From contig FOSY01000003.1 in assembly GCA_900114405.1 (NCBI GenBank), positions 62,001 to 126,000 of the forward strand: a DNA stretch of 64,000 nucleotides, read 5' to 3'. Shown piece by piece: positions 25,458-34,142 of this stretch. Source of the stretch: Lachnospiraceae bacterium KH1T2 (lineage in GTDB: Bacteria > Bacillota > Clostridia > Lachnospirales > Lachnospiraceae). Position 1 is the first letter of the stretch. Each line of letters begins with the position of its first letter. The notes beneath the pieces were generated by a model. The model made no database searches. It was not told the origin of the DNA and worked only from the letters and a program-made list of their open reading frames with translations. Position numbers and translations under genes: made by a program.

Positions 25458-26531
25458 ATGGCTTCAAGAAGACGAAGAAGACGCAAAAACAAGAATAAAA
25501 TGAAAGCTCTTGTTGCGATTGAAGTTTTAGTAATGATCGTGCTTGTAGTGGTACTTTTTGTGGTATATAAGTTAGATCTTGCTGATACTGACAATAAAAA
25601 AAGCGTCATTAATGCAACAGTAAATGATGAAGTTCAGGCTCAGGTGGAAGATGAGAGTAACAGCTGGAAGATGGGCGGATATACAAATATAGCTCTTTTC
25701 GGCGTAGACTCAAGAGACGGAAACCTTGATAAAGGAGCCAGAACAGATACTATCATAATTGGTTCTCTGAATAATTCGACAGGCGATATCAAGCTTTGCT
25801 CAGTATATCGTGATACGTATTTAAATATCGGTAATGATACGTATAACAAAGCAAACTCAGCTTATTCGCATGGCGGTCCTGATCAGGCGATCCAGATGCT
25901 TAATACTAACCTTGATCTTGATATCGATCAGTACATTACAGTTGATTTCAAGGCATTGGTTGATGTTATTGATGCACTTGGCGGTGTTGAAATCGATGTA
26001 ACTGATGAGGAGATTCATTTCCTGAACGATTATCAGATCGGTACAGCTGAGGAAACAGGCGATAAGATCATTAAGGTAACAAAGTCTGGTTTGCAGACAC
26101 TTAATGGACTTCAGGCTACTTCATACTGTCGAATCCGTTATACAAAGGGTGATGACTTCAAGAGAGCTGAGCGTCAGAGAACAGTACTTATGCAGGTCGC
26201 TGAGAAGCTTAAAGCTGCTGATGTTTCAAAGCTCAACAGCGTTATAGATGCTGTGTTCCCTGAGGTTAAGACAAGTTTTTCTAAGGAAGAGCTGCTTGCA
26301 TATGCTGCAAAGGCTGCAACATACACAGTAGCAGATCAGTCAGGATTCCCGGCAGATCATTCTACAGGTACTATGGGAAGTGCAGGAAGCTGCGTAGTAG
26401 CAAATGACTTTGCTTCAAACGTAACAGCACTTCATCAGTTCCTCTTTGGGGATTCTGAGTATTCACCGTCTTCAACGGTTCAGAATATCAGCGAAAAAGT
26501 AGCATCTGATAAAAATAAAAACGGTGTTTGA
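25458..26531 (+). CDS. LytR-CpsA-Psr (LCP) family glycan ligase
   Basis: A very basic N-terminus (RRRRRRKNKNK) precedes one membrane segment (residues of about 20-42). The extracellular LCP domain shows NIALFGVDSRD, ARTDTIIIGSLN, SVYRDTYLNI with the conserved phosphate-binding Arg residues, NSAYSHGGPDQAIQMLN, and YCRIRYTKGDDFKRAERQR. LCP proteins move polyprenyl-linked glycans onto peptidoglycan, which fits the end of an export cluster. The ATG at 25458 with AGGGG is preferred to the in-frame ATG at 25443. A Ser/Gly-rich C-terminus ends just before a strong terminator. Confidence 0.93.
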   Translation: MASRRRRRRKNKNKMKALVAIEVLVMIVLVVVLFVVYKLDLADTDNKKSVINATVNDEVQAQVEDESNSWKMGGYTNIALFGVDSRDGNLDKGARTDTIIIGSLNNSTGDIKLCSVYRDTYLNIGNDTYNKANSAYSHGGPDQAIQMLNTNLDLDIDQYITVDFKALVDVIDALGGVEIDVTDEEIHFLNDYQIGTAEETGDKIIKVTKSGLQTLNGLQATSYCRIRYTKGDDFKRAERQRTVLMQVAEKLKAADVSKLNSVIDAVFPEVKTSFSKEELLAYAAKAATYTVADQSGFPADHSTGTMGSAGSCVVANDFASNVTALHQFLFGDSEYSPSSTVQNISEKVASDKNKNGV

Positions 26532-26541
26532 TAGATAATTT

Positions 26542-26577
26542 AAAGCCGATACATATTCGTATGTATCGGCTTTTTTT
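26542..26577 (+). terminator. Rho-independent terminator
   Basis: AAAGCCGATACATA pairs perfectly with its complement around TTCG and is followed by seven T residues. Confidence 0.92.
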
Positions 26578-26598
26578 GGATAAGGAAGTTGAAATAAG

Positions 26599-27591
26599 AT
26601 GATAGATGTAGTGATTTTAACTTATAAACCGGGAGATTATTTTTTTAAGCAGATAAAGTTATTGGAAAAGCAGACGGTCAAGCCGGATAATATCATTATT
26701 ATGAATACGGAGGAAAAGTATCTTAATAATTTATTATACGGAACTGCGTTTGGGGAAAGATTCAGCAATATCAAGTTTAACCATCTTTCTCAGAGAGAAT
26801 TTAACCATGGAAGGACAAGGAACATGGCGGCTTCTAAGTCCGAGGCGGATTACCTGATATTCATGACGCAGGATGCTATGCCGAATGATGAAGATCTTAT
26901 TAAGAATCTGCTGCGCCCGCATGAGGAAGACAGCATGGTAGCAGTGAGCTATGCAAGACAGCTGCCGAATGAGAATGCAGGCCCTATCGAGAAGTATAAC
27001 AGGCACTTTAATTACCCTGATAAGGATAGAGTGAAGACGGCAGAAGATATTAAAACACTTGGAATAAAGACGTTTTTCTGCTCTGACGTGTGTGCATGCT
27101 ATAAGAGATCAGTCTTTGAAGAACTCGGCGGATTTGTGGATGATGCTGTATTTAATGAAGATATGATATACGCGTGCAGTGCGATAAAGGCAGGATATAA
27201 GATTTACTATGCTGCATCAGCATGTGTAGTGCATTCACATAATTACAATATGATTCAGCAGTTTAAGAGAAATTTTGACCTTGGAGCTTCTCAGGCGGAT
27301 CATCCTGAGGTATTTGGGGATGTTTCGAGTGAAAGTGAAGGAAAGAAGCTGGTATTTGGATGTATAAATTATCTTGTAAAGTCCGGAAACATACTGCTTG
27401 TTCCTAAATTCATCTTTCATTGTGCGGCAAGGCTCATGGGATTTAAGCTTGGAAAGAACTATAAAAAGTTAAGCAAACGTGTAATACTTAAACTTACGTC
27501 AAACCGAAACTACTGGATAAGGCATTGGGATATGGTAGAAGTACCTGATAATCTCAGCGCAGGATATGGTAAGAATTCAGAAGGTTTATGA
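26599..27591 (+). CDS. Family 2 glycosyltransferase, rhamnosyltransferase (RfbF-like)
   Basis: The 330 residues form one GT2 domain with the features of dTDP-rhamnosyltransferases: VVILTYKPGDYFFKQI, EFNHGRTRNMAA, IFMTQDAMPNDE, FCSDVCACYKRSVFEELGGF and NEDMIYACSAIKAGY. The stretch VVHSHNYNMIQQFKRNFDLG is typical of RfbF/RgpB relatives. The gene lies after a terminator but within 22 bases of it, so it may be reached by readthrough. It is the last gene of the polysaccharide region and supports, without proving, rhamnose as a component. Confidence 0.88.
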   Translation: MIDVVILTYKPGDYFFKQIKLLEKQTVKPDNIIIMNTEEKYLNNLLYGTAFGERFSNIKFNHLSQREFNHGRTRNMAASKSEADYLIFMTQDAMPNDEDLIKNLLRPHEEDSMVAVSYARQLPNENAGPIEKYNRHFNYPDKDRVKTAEDIKTLGIKTFFCSDVCACYKRSVFEELGGFVDDAVFNEDMIYACSAIKAGYKIYYAASACVVHSHNYNMIQQFKRNFDLGASQADHPEVFGDVSSESEGKKLVFGCINYLVKSGNILLVPKFIFHCAARLMGFKLGKNYKKLSKRVILKLTSNRNYWIRHWDMVEVPDNLSAGYGKNSEGL

Positions 27592-27661
27592 TTATTAAAC
27601 AACATTAGATTTTTTTAAACACAGAAAAAACTTATTTGATTAATAGGTGGTTTAAGGATTT

Positions 27662-27678
27662 AACACAAAAGAATCACA
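27662..27678. repeat. 17-base sequence shared with 47783-47799
   Basis: AACACAAAAGAATCACA occurs here and again at 47783 in the same orientation, both times in short gaps just after a gene. Role unknown. Confidence 0.6.
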
Positions 27679-27695
27679 ATTAAGAGATATTATAT

Positions 27696-27736
27696 AGCCT
27701 GTAGAAAGGAACAACATTTTTTTCTACAGGCTTTTT
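27696..27736 (+). terminator. Rho-independent terminator
   Basis: AGCCTGTAGAAA pairs with TTTCTACAGGCT and is followed by a T-run, about 100 bases after the rhamnosyltransferase gene. Confidence 0.85.
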
Positions 27737-27814
27737 ATAAATATAAGTGTTTGAACCAATGGGTGAATAATGTATTGTTTGGTTCGGTTGTTATAAAGTA
27801 GGAGGTACGGTTAC

Positions 27815-29356
27815 ATGTTTGATGACGAAAGAAATATTAATTCAGAAGATAACAGACGCTTTACGTCAGACAGCTATGGCGGAATGCAGAATAATAGCAG
27901 CGTAAATGCAGGATCATCTGGAAATAATAATGCAAATAGTTATGATGAATACAGATATGCGGGCGCTCATATTCCACCGGAGAACGGAAACAGGAACAGA
28001 CCTAAGAAAAGAAAAGGATTTGGACGCAAGGTTCTTGCTACTGTAGCGCTCGGACTTGTCTTTGGTGCAGTTGCAGGCGGTGCTCTGTATGCAACGAGTC
28101 TTATAACTTCTCACGGAAGTAAGGAAGTTGCATCAGTTGAGAGCCCTGCTGAGACAGGCGGTAATCAGTCTGCAAGTATTGCAACAGTTTCAGGTGATTC
28201 AAAGAAATCTGTAGCAACGACTAATCAGGTTTCCACAACAGCTCCGATGACAGGTGATGTATCAGCAGTTGCTGAAGCAGTAATGCCGTCTATCGTTGCT
28301 ATAACAAATAACTATACATCAACAACTCAGGATTTCTTCGGCCAGCAGTATAAGACAGAAAACGAGTCAGCCGGCTCAGGCTTTATCATTTCGCAGAATG
28401 ATGACGAGCTTCTCATTGCGACAAATGAGCACGTTGTTTCTTCTGCTAATAAGCTTCAGGTGCAGTTTATCGATGATACTACAGCAGAGGCATCTCTTAA
28501 AGGTGAAGATGAAGAAGCAGACCTCGCAGTTATCTCTGTAAAGCTCAGCGATGTTTCTGATGATACGATAAGCAAGATAAAGGTTGCTACTCTTGGAGAC
28601 TCTGATGTACTTAAGGTTGGTCAGCAGGTTGTAGCTATCGGAAATGCTCTTGGATATGGTCAGTCTGTAACAGTAGGTTATGTAAGTGCTCTGAACAGAG
28701 AGATCAAGCTTGATAACGGAACTCATAAGCTTATCCAGACAGATGCTGCCATTAACCCTGGTAATTCAGGCGGAGCACTTCTTGATATGAATGGTAATGT
28801 TATCGGTATCAACGAAGCAAAGCTCGCTGAGACAGGTGTAGAAGGTATGGGATACTCTATTCCGGTTTCTACAGCTAAGCCTATCATCGAGTCACTTATG
28901 TCACAGGAGACAAAGGTAAAGGCTGACGAGACAGAGCGTGGATATCTTGGAATTTCAGGAGTAGATGTAACAAGTGATGTAGCTGAGCAGTACAATATGC
29001 CGCAGGGAATCTACATTGCAAGAGTTGGAAGTGGTCTTGCAGCAGAAGAAGCCGGACTTGAGAAGGGTGATATAATCACTTCATTTGACGGTCAGGGAGT
29101 ACAGACGATGACACAGCTCCAGAGCCTTATCCAGTATTATAAGGCAGGACAGACGGTTGAGATCGTTGCTATGGTTCCAAAGGAAAATGAATATGGTTAT
29201 GAAGAGAAGAAATTCTCAGTAACTCTCGGCTCTTCAATGGATGGCTCAGGCAATTCATCATCAAATCCATCAAGTCAGGACGACCAGTCTGATCGCGGAG
29301 ATAGCGGTGATATGGGCGGAAGCAGTATTTTCGGAGATTTCTTTGACAGATATTAA
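27815..29356 (+). CDS. Membrane-anchored HtrA/DegP-type serine protease with PDZ domain
   Basis: The first 65 residues are a cytoplasmic Asn/Ser/Gly-rich tail, then a membrane segment (residues of about 72-95). A Ser/Thr-rich linker leads to a chymotrypsin-like domain with the triad in ATNEHVVS (His), EADLAVISVK (Asp) and NPGNSGGALLD (Ser), then one PDZ domain (GYLGISGVDVTSDVAEQYNMPQGIYIARVGSG). The C-terminal 40 residues are Ser/Asp/Gly-rich. Proteases of this family remove misfolded proteins at the outer face of the membrane. AGGAGG precedes the ATG. The gene forms its own unit and clpX follows after a terminator. Confidence 0.95.
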   Translation: MFDDERNINSEDNRRFTSDSYGGMQNNSSVNAGSSGNNNANSYDEYRYAGAHIPPENGNRNRPKKRKGFGRKVLATVALGLVFGAVAGGALYATSLITSHGSKEVASVESPAETGGNQSASIATVSGDSKKSVATTNQVSTTAPMTGDVSAVAEAVMPSIVAITNNYTSTTQDFFGQQYKTENESAGSGFIISQNDDELLIATNEHVVSSANKLQVQFIDDTTAEASLKGEDEEADLAVISVKLSDVSDDTISKIKVATLGDSDVLKVGQQVVAIGNALGYGQSVTVGYVSALNREIKLDNGTHKLIQTDAAINPGNSGGALLDMNGNVIGINEAKLAETGVEGMGYSIPVSTAKPIIESLMSQETKVKADETERGYLGISGVDVTSDVAEQYNMPQGIYIARVGSGLAAEEAGLEKGDIITSFDGQGVQTMTQLQSLIQYYKAGQTVEIVAMVPKENEYGYEEKKFSVTLGSSMDGSGNSSSNPSSQDDQSDRGDSGDMGGSSIFGDFFDRY

Positions 29357-29408
29357 GAATTACTTAATGCATGGGTGTGTGACAAACGTCGCTGCCTATG
29401 CTATCATT

Positions 29409-29443
29409 AAACAGGCAGTATACCAACTGCCTGTTTTGCTGTT
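29409..29443 (+). terminator. Rho-independent terminator
   Basis: AAACAGGCAGT pairs with ACTGCCTGTTT around ATACCA and is followed by a broken T-run. Confidence 0.8.
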
Positions 29444-29469
29444 TTAAATGAAAGGAAGATTTAGTTTCT

Positions 29470-31080
29470 ATGGATAATAAAGATAATAATCAGTATGAAG
29501 ACGTATGCCTCATCTGCCACAGAAATGAAAGCACAGCGGGTAAGATGTTTCATCTCCCGAATAATTTCACAGTCTGCAGCGATTGCTTAAGGACAACTAT
29601 GGACAGCATGAGCCGTATGGATATGGATTCGTTATATAATTCTGCGTTTACCGGTATGCCTTTTGGCTTCCAGATGCCGCCTGTAAACGGTGGTACGGAA
29701 AATGTTTCCGGTGTAGTGGAAGACAAGAAGAGTGAAGGTGAGGAAAGCAGCGCTGATGCAGCTTCCGAATCTGAAGACAAAAAGAATTCAGAAGAAAAGA
29801 AAGACTCAGAAGAGAAAAAAGAAGATAAGAAAGCCAATAGAGGATATAATCCTTTTGGAATACCGGGATTTCCAAATATACAGTTTGTAAATTGGGATAA
29901 TCTTGGCGGTGGAAATAATAAGAATAAAGTCAAGAAGGCTACAAAGGAAGAGATCAAGGAAGAGTTTGACTTTAAGAATATACCTCAGCCGCATAAACTC
30001 AAGGAAGAGCTCGATAAATATGTCATCGGACAGGATTACGCAAAGAAGGTGATCTCCGTTGCGGTTTATAATCATTACAAGAGAGTTCAGGCAGATACTG
30101 ACGGTGTGAATGATGTAGAGATCGAAAAGTCAAATATCCTTATGCTCGGTCCTACAGGCTGCGGAAAAACTTTCCTTGTGCAGACACTTGCGAAGATACT
30201 TAATGTTCCGCTTGCGATAGCTGATGCAACAAGCCTTACTGAAGCAGGCTACATTGGTGATGACATCGAGTCAGTAGTTTCGAAGCTGCTTGCGGCTGCC
30301 GGAAACGATGTAGAGAGAGCACAGCGCGGAATCATCTTTATCGATGAGATAGATAAGATCGCGAAGAAGAAAAATACCAACAGCCGTGACGTCAGCGGTG
30401 AGAGTGTACAGCAGGGAATGCTTAAGCTGCTCGAAGGCGCTGAGATAGAAGTTCCGGTAGGGGCTAATTCAAAGAATGCCATGGTTCCTCTTGAAAAGGT
30501 TAATACTAAGAATATCCTCTTCATATGCGGAGGTGCGTTCCCTGACCTCGACGAGATCATCAGAGAACGTCTTTCAAAGGAGACATCTATCGGCTTCAAT
30601 GCAGAACTGAAAGATCACTGGGATAAAGAGAAAAATATCCTTAAGAAAGTCTCTGTCGAGGATATCAAGCGTTTCGGTATGATACCTGAATTTGTTGGAC
30701 GTCTTCCAATCATCTGCCCGATGGAAGGTCTTACTGAAGATATGATGGTAAGGATACTCAAAGAGCCTAAGAATGCTATAATCCGCCAGTACCAGAAGCT
30801 TCTTGAGATGGATGAAGTAAAACTCGAATTCAATGATGAGGCACTTCATGCTATTGCAAAGAAAGCTATGGCTAAGGATACAGGCGCAAGAGCTCTTAGA
30901 GCGATAATCGAAGAGTTCATGCTTGATATCATGTTTGAAGTACCAAAAGACCCGGAGATCGGTCGTGTAACTATCACTAAGGAATTTATCGAAAAGAAGG
31001 GTGGACCTATCATTGATCTGCGCGGTGTAAGTGAGCTTGAGCAGGAAATGACACCTAAGCTGGAGAATAAAACAGAGTGA
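29470..31080 (+). CDS. clpX: ATP-dependent Clp protease ATP-binding subunit ClpX, with long charged linker
   Basis: ClpX unfolds tagged proteins and feeds ClpP. The N-terminal zinc-binding domain (CLICHRNES ... CSDCLRT) is present. The AAA+ core starts near residue 175 (HKLKEELDKYVIGQDYAKKV) with Walker A GPTGCGKT, Walker B IIFIDEIDKI, the sensor region and the C-terminal helical domain. The protein has 536 residues against about 420 normally. The extra length is a linker at residues of about 75-160, partly Ser/Glu/Lys low complexity (KKNSEEKKDSEEKKEDKK) and partly Gly/Pro/Asn-rich. No clpP is adjacent. GGAAGA precedes the ATG, and the stop overlaps the next gene by four bases. Confidence 0.96.
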   Translation: MDNKDNNQYEDVCLICHRNESTAGKMFHLPNNFTVCSDCLRTTMDSMSRMDMDSLYNSAFTGMPFGFQMPPVNGGTENVSGVVEDKKSEGEESSADAASESEDKKNSEEKKDSEEKKEDKKANRGYNPFGIPGFPNIQFVNWDNLGGGNNKNKVKKATKEEIKEEFDFKNIPQPHKLKEELDKYVIGQDYAKKVISVAVYNHYKRVQADTDGVNDVEIEKSNILMLGPTGCGKTFLVQTLAKILNVPLAIADATSLTEAGYIGDDIESVVSKLLAAAGNDVERAQRGIIFIDEIDKIAKKKNTNSRDVSGESVQQGMLKLLEGAEIEVPVGANSKNAMVPLEKVNTKNILFICGGAFPDLDEIIRERLSKETSIGFNAELKDHWDKEKNILKKVSVEDIKRFGMIPEFVGRLPIICPMEGLTEDMMVRILKEPKNAIIRQYQKLLEMDEVKLEFNDEALHAIAKKAMAKDTGARALRAIIEEFMLDIMFEVPKDPEIGRVTITKEFIEKKGGPIIDLRGVSELEQEMTPKLENKTE

Positions 31081-31484
31081 AAAAAATCGGATATTTAGCC
31101 GTTTCTGCGGCAGCGGCAGCTTCAGACCTGCTTATAAAAGAGTATCAGGAGCGTAAAGGTAAAAAAATAGTCAAAAATAAAGGATTTGCAGCTAATAGAT
31201 TTGATGAGCACAGCAATGCGGTTGCGGCTGTGTCGGCTGTATTTACGTCGATCATAGGCGCAGGGCTGATACTTGGACCTGAAGAAAAATCAGAGAAGGT
31301 TTCGGCGGAAAAGCTTGGCTGGGCACTGATATTTGGCGGGGCACTGAGCAATACTGTCGACAGGCTCAGGAAACGCTATGTTGTAGACTACATCCCGATA
31401 GGGAAATATGTGTATAACATTGGAGATTTTTTCATTTACATAGGTACTGCGATAACAGCTATCGCGGAATTTTTCAGAAAATAA
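31077..31484 (+). CDS. LspA-like (signal peptidase II family) membrane protein, short form
   Basis: The 135-residue protein has an N-terminal SDLLIKEYQE stretch like the first LspA motif and a C-terminal half with GGALSNTVDRLRK and YNIGDFFIYIG. The two Asp residues in these blocks match the catalytic aspartates of signal peptidase II, which cleaves prolipoprotein signals in the membrane. The loop with GFAANRFDEHSN and a charged EEKSEKVS region replace parts of the normal protein, and length is below the usual 150-170 residues. It starts with a GTG that overlaps clpX (GTGA), so translation is coupled. It may be an active divergent LspA or a paralogue. Confidence 0.7.
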   Translation: MKKIGYLAVSAAAAASDLLIKEYQERKGKKIVKNKGFAANRFDEHSNAVAAVSAVFTSIIGAGLILGPEEKSEKVSAEKLGWALIFGGALSNTVDRLRKRYVVDYIPIGKYVYNIGDFFIYIGTAITAIAEFFRK

Positions 31485-31494
31485 TATTTAAAGT

Positions 31495-31531
31495 AAAAGG
31501 TCGTGAGCCAGTGTTGACTCGCGACCTTTTT
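31495..31531. terminator. Bidirectional rho-independent terminator
   Basis: AAAAGGTCG-TGAG pairs with CTCG-CGACCTTTT around a ten-base loop. It lies between the convergent LspA-like gene and cysK. Confidence 0.85.
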
Positions 31532-31563
31532 GTATGTTTTAGGATTATCAAAATGGCTTAAGA

Positions 31564-32496
31564 TCAATCCTGATAAAGCGGAGTTGAGAGATATCTGTCT
31601 CCATTATCAGGGAGAAGTACTACGATGTTCTTACCCTTGTTTTCAGGACGGGCTGCGATGATCTCGGCAGCGTGTACAGCGGCACCTGATGAGATACCTA
31701 CAAGGATACCTTCAGAATGAGCTATCTCACGGCCAACTTTGAAGGCGTCATCGTTTTCTATGGTGATGATCTCATCATAGATCGAAGTGTTGAGAGTTGC
31801 AGGGATGAAACCTGCGCCGATTCCCTGGATCTTATGAGGACCTGGAGTACCCTTTGAAAGAACCGGGCTTGTTGCAGGCTCTACAGCGATGATCTTCACA
31901 TTAGGGTTCTTTTCTTTGAGATACTGACCTACACCTGAAAGTGTTCCGCCTGTACCTACACCGGCTACGAAGAAATCAACGGCGCCGTCTGTATCCTCCC
32001 AAATCTCAGGACCTGTAGTTGCCTTGTGTGTAGCCGGGTTTGCCGGATTTTCAAACTGACCTACTATCACAGAACCCGGTGTGTTTTTATGAATCTCTTC
32101 GGCTTTGGCGATAGCACCCTTCATTCCGGAAGCGCCGTCTGTAAGAACTATCTCTGCGCCATAAGCTTTAAGGAAATTACGGCGTTCTACGGACATTGTC
32201 TCAGGCATTGTAAGGATTGCATGGTATCCCTTGGCAGCAGCGACTGCAGCAATTCCGATACCGGTATTTCCTGAAGTTGGCTCGATGAGTGTCGCACCTT
32301 CCTTGATGATGCCGCGGTCTTCATAGTCTTTGATAAGGCCGTAAGCGATACGATCTTTAACTGAGCCGGCAGGGTTGAAATATTCAAGTTTTGCAATGAT
32401 GTGTGCTTCGATGCCGTTCTTCTTCTCATAATTTGTGAGCTCAAGAAGTGGTGTATGTCCGATGAGTTCTGTGGATGATTTCTTGATATTAGCCAT
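31564..32496 (-). CDS. cysK: Cysteine synthase A (O-acetylserine sulfhydrylase)
   Basis: This PLP enzyme makes cysteine from O-acetylserine and sulfide. The sequence has the PLP-lysine block [12 protein letters not shown], the substrate-binding [11 protein letters not shown], the phosphate loop [15 protein letters not shown], and a C-terminal [11 protein letters not shown]. The 310-residue length is standard. GGGAGG lies in front of the ATG at 32496. Its promoter contains an operator-like dyad shared with the Rrf2-family gene 1.5 kb away, which suggests CymR-type control of cysteine synthesis. Confidence 0.96.
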   Translation of the reverse strand: MANIKKSSTELIGHTPLLELTNYEKKNGIEAHIIAKLEYFNPAGSVKDRIAYGLIKDYEDRGIIKEGATLIEPTSGNTGIGIAAVAAAKGYHAILTMPETMSVERRNFLKAYGAEIVLTDGASGMKGAIAKAEEIHKNTPGSVIVGQFENPANPATHKATTGPEIWEDTDGAVDFFVAGVGTGGTLSGVGQYLKEKNPNVKIIAVEPATSPVLSKGTPGPHKIQGIGAGFIPATLNTSIYDEIITIENDDAFKVGREIAHSEGILVGISSGAAVHAAEIIAARPENKGKNIVVLLPDNGDRYLSTPLYQD

Positions 32497-32535
32497 GTAT
32501 GCCTCCCGATTTAATTAAATTTATTTAATACATAT

Positions 32536-32558
32536 ATTCCTATCTGATTGGTATGAAT
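32536..32558 (-). promoter_or_regulatory. CymR/Rrf2-like operator in the cysK promoter
   Basis: On the minus strand ATTCATAC, seven bases, then ATAGGAAT form the dyad ATTCnTA-N9-TAnGAAT, placed from three bases beyond the -10 box to 40 bases before the start codon. The right half resembles the ATNGGAATT part of the published B. subtilis CymR box. The same motif with identical spacing lies at 34127-34148. Confidence 0.7.
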
Positions 32559-32560
32559 TA

Positions 32561-32589
32561 TTTATAGCCTAAATAAGAGAAGTTGTCAA
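32561..32589 (-). promoter_or_regulatory. Sigma-A type promoter of cysK
   Basis: On the minus strand TTGACA (32589-32584) and TATAAA (32566-32561) are separated by 17 bases. Confidence 0.8.
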
Positions 32590-32610
32590 GCCAAAAATTT
32601 AAGTTTATGG

Positions 32611-32621
32611 TATGATACTTA
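32611..32621 (+). promoter_or_regulatory. Extended -10 promoter of the carbamate kinase gene
   Basis: TATGGTATGAT has TGG before TATGAT and is divergent from the cysK promoter. No good -35 is seen at the right distance. Confidence 0.55.
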
Positions 32622-32651
32622 TATCTGTAAAACTTGAAAGGGGAACTAACA

Positions 32652-33590
32652 ATGGCAAATATCAGAGCAGTAGTATCTCTTGGCCACAAGGCATTAGGTT
32701 ACACGACAAACGAACAGCTCAACGCTGTAAAGATCACAGCAAAAGCGCTGGCAGATCTGGTTCAGGGAGGGTATGATCTGGCGATCACTCACTCAAATGG
32801 ACCGCAGGTATCAATGATCCACAAGGCAATGACAGAACTTAGAAGACTTTATCCTGATTACTCACCGGCAGCAATGTGTGTGTGCTCTGCAATGAGCCAG
32901 GGATATGTAGGTTTTGATATTCAGAATTCCCTTAAATCAGAATTACTCATGAGAGGAATAACTAAAAGCGTTTCAACTATCTTAACGCAGGTGACAGTTG
33001 ACCCATATGATGAGGCTTTCTACAATCCGACCAAGGTCATCGGACGCCATATGACAGGCGAAGAGGCTGTAATGGAGGAGAGAAAGGGCAATTTCACCAT
33101 AGACGATAATGGAAAAGGCTTCCTGAGAGTAGTAGCGACACCGAAGCCTATACAGATCGTAGAGCTTGAGGCGATCAGGACACTTTATGATGCAGGTCAG
33201 ATCGTAGTCGCAGCGGGCGGCGGCGGAATCCCTGTTATTGAGCAGAACGGTAATCTTAAGGGCGCAAGCGCTGTCATTGAAAAAGATGATATCGCATCAC
33301 TTCTTGCAGTTAAGCTTGATGCAGATCAGTTCATCATCCTCACAGGTGTTGATGAAGTTAAGAAGAATTTTGGTAAGGAAAATGAAACTTCAATACGCCA
33401 TATGAGCGTTGCAGAGGCAAAGAAGTATGCAGAAGATGGTGAATTTGAGAAGGGAACTATGCTTCCGAAGATTGAGGCTGCATGTGAATTCCTTGCATCC
33501 AAGCCGGAAGGAAAAGTACTCATAACATCACTTGATGCAGTTTCAGACGCTATCAAGGGCAAAAAAGGAACAATCATAACATCATTGTAA
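32652..33590 (+). CDS. arcC: Carbamate kinase family protein with altered GGNA motif
   Basis: The protein aligns by motif along the amino-acid-kinase fold of carbamate kinases, which make ATP from carbamoyl phosphate: THSNGPQV, AMSQGYVG, LTQVTVDPYDEAFYNPTKVIG, AAGGGGIPV, VIEKDDIASLLA, ILTGVDEV and GTMLPKIEAA. The N-terminal nucleotide loop, usually ALGGNA, reads SLGHKA instead. The ATG at 32652 with AAAGGGG is used; a TTG at 32634 is the ORF opening. No arcA or arcB lies nearby, so an arginine deiminase role is not supported by context. It may belong to a distinct subfamily. Confidence 0.88.
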   Translation: MANIRAVVSLGHKALGYTTNEQLNAVKITAKALADLVQGGYDLAITHSNGPQVSMIHKAMTELRRLYPDYSPAAMCVCSAMSQGYVGFDIQNSLKSELLMRGITKSVSTILTQVTVDPYDEAFYNPTKVIGRHMTGEEAVMEERKGNFTIDDNGKGFLRVVATPKPIQIVELEAIRTLYDAGQIVVAAGGGGIPVIEQNGNLKGASAVIEKDDIASLLAVKLDADQFIILTGVDEVKKNFGKENETSIRHMSVAEAKKYAEDGEFEKGTMLPKIEAACEFLASKPEGKVLITSLDAVSDAIKGKKGTIITSL

Positions 33591-33598
33591 ATAGAAAT

Positions 33599-33627
33599 AA
33601 AGGGATGCGTGCAAGCGCATCCCTTTA
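33599..33627. terminator. Bidirectional rho-independent terminator
   Basis: AAAGGGATGCG pairs with CGCATCCCTTT around a short loop, between convergent genes. Confidence 0.85.
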
Positions 33628-33637
33628 CTGTGAATCA

Positions 33638-34075
33638 TCATATTACATAGTCGTACGATGCTGACTGATTATGCTTCTCGACGAGATCTGCGACAGTTAC
33701 ATTGTCAACGACATTATTTATAGCATCGGCAAGATCTTTCCATACTTCAAGCGTTTCACAGGTATCGCATCGTTCGCACTGGTTAAGATCAGTATCTAAG
33801 CAGGCAACGGGTGAAAGAGAACCTTCTGTAAGACGAAGGATCATACCTACTGTAAACTTTTGCGGCTCATCAGCGAGTTGATAACCTCCTTGAGCACCAC
33901 GTACACTACGAACAAAGCCGGCTTTGTTGAGTATAGATATGATCTGCTCAAGATATTTTTCTGAAATTTCCTGACGTTTGGCTATATCTTTTACTTTAAT
34001 ATATTCGCCGGTGTTGTGAAGAGCAAGGTCGAGCATGACTCTCACAGCATAGCGTCCTCTTGTAGATATTTTCAT
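33638..34075 (-). CDS. Rrf2 family transcriptional regulator (CymR/IscR-like)
   Basis: The 145 residues start with the Rrf2 signature MKISTRGRYAVRVMLDLA and contain the winged helix with ISEKYLEQIISILNKAGFVRSVRGAQGGYQLA. A cysteine cluster, CLDTDLNQCERCDTC, lies in the region that binds a 2Fe-2S cluster in IscR, with four Cys instead of three and different spacing, so cluster binding is possible but unproved. The shared dyad in its own promoter and that of cysK suggests it represses both, like CymR of Bacillus and Staphylococcus, which senses cysteine status through CysK. Confidence 0.92.
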   Translation of the reverse strand: MKISTRGRYAVRVMLDLALHNTGEYIKVKDIAKRQEISEKYLEQIISILNKAGFVRSVRGAQGGYQLADEPQKFTVGMILRLTEGSLSPVACLDTDLNQCERCDTCETLEVWKDLADAINNVVDNVTVADLVEKHNQSASYDYVI

Positions 34076-34113
34076 TCGGCAGCCTTTCTGATATAATTAA
34101 TTTTTATGTGTTA

Positions 34114-34142
34114 ATCTTAAATAATAATTCATACTATGTCAA
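34114..34142 (-). promoter_or_regulatory. Sigma-A type promoter of the Rrf2 regulator gene
   Basis: On the minus strand TTGACA (34142-34137) and TAAGAT (34119-34114) are 17 bases apart. The -35 lies inside the operator-like dyad. Confidence 0.8.

Noticed and set aside
29550..29957. 135-codon minus-strand ORF inside clpX
   Set aside because: It mirrors the Ser/Glu/Lys-rich clpX linker, which favours stop-free antisense frames, and lacks a ribosome site.
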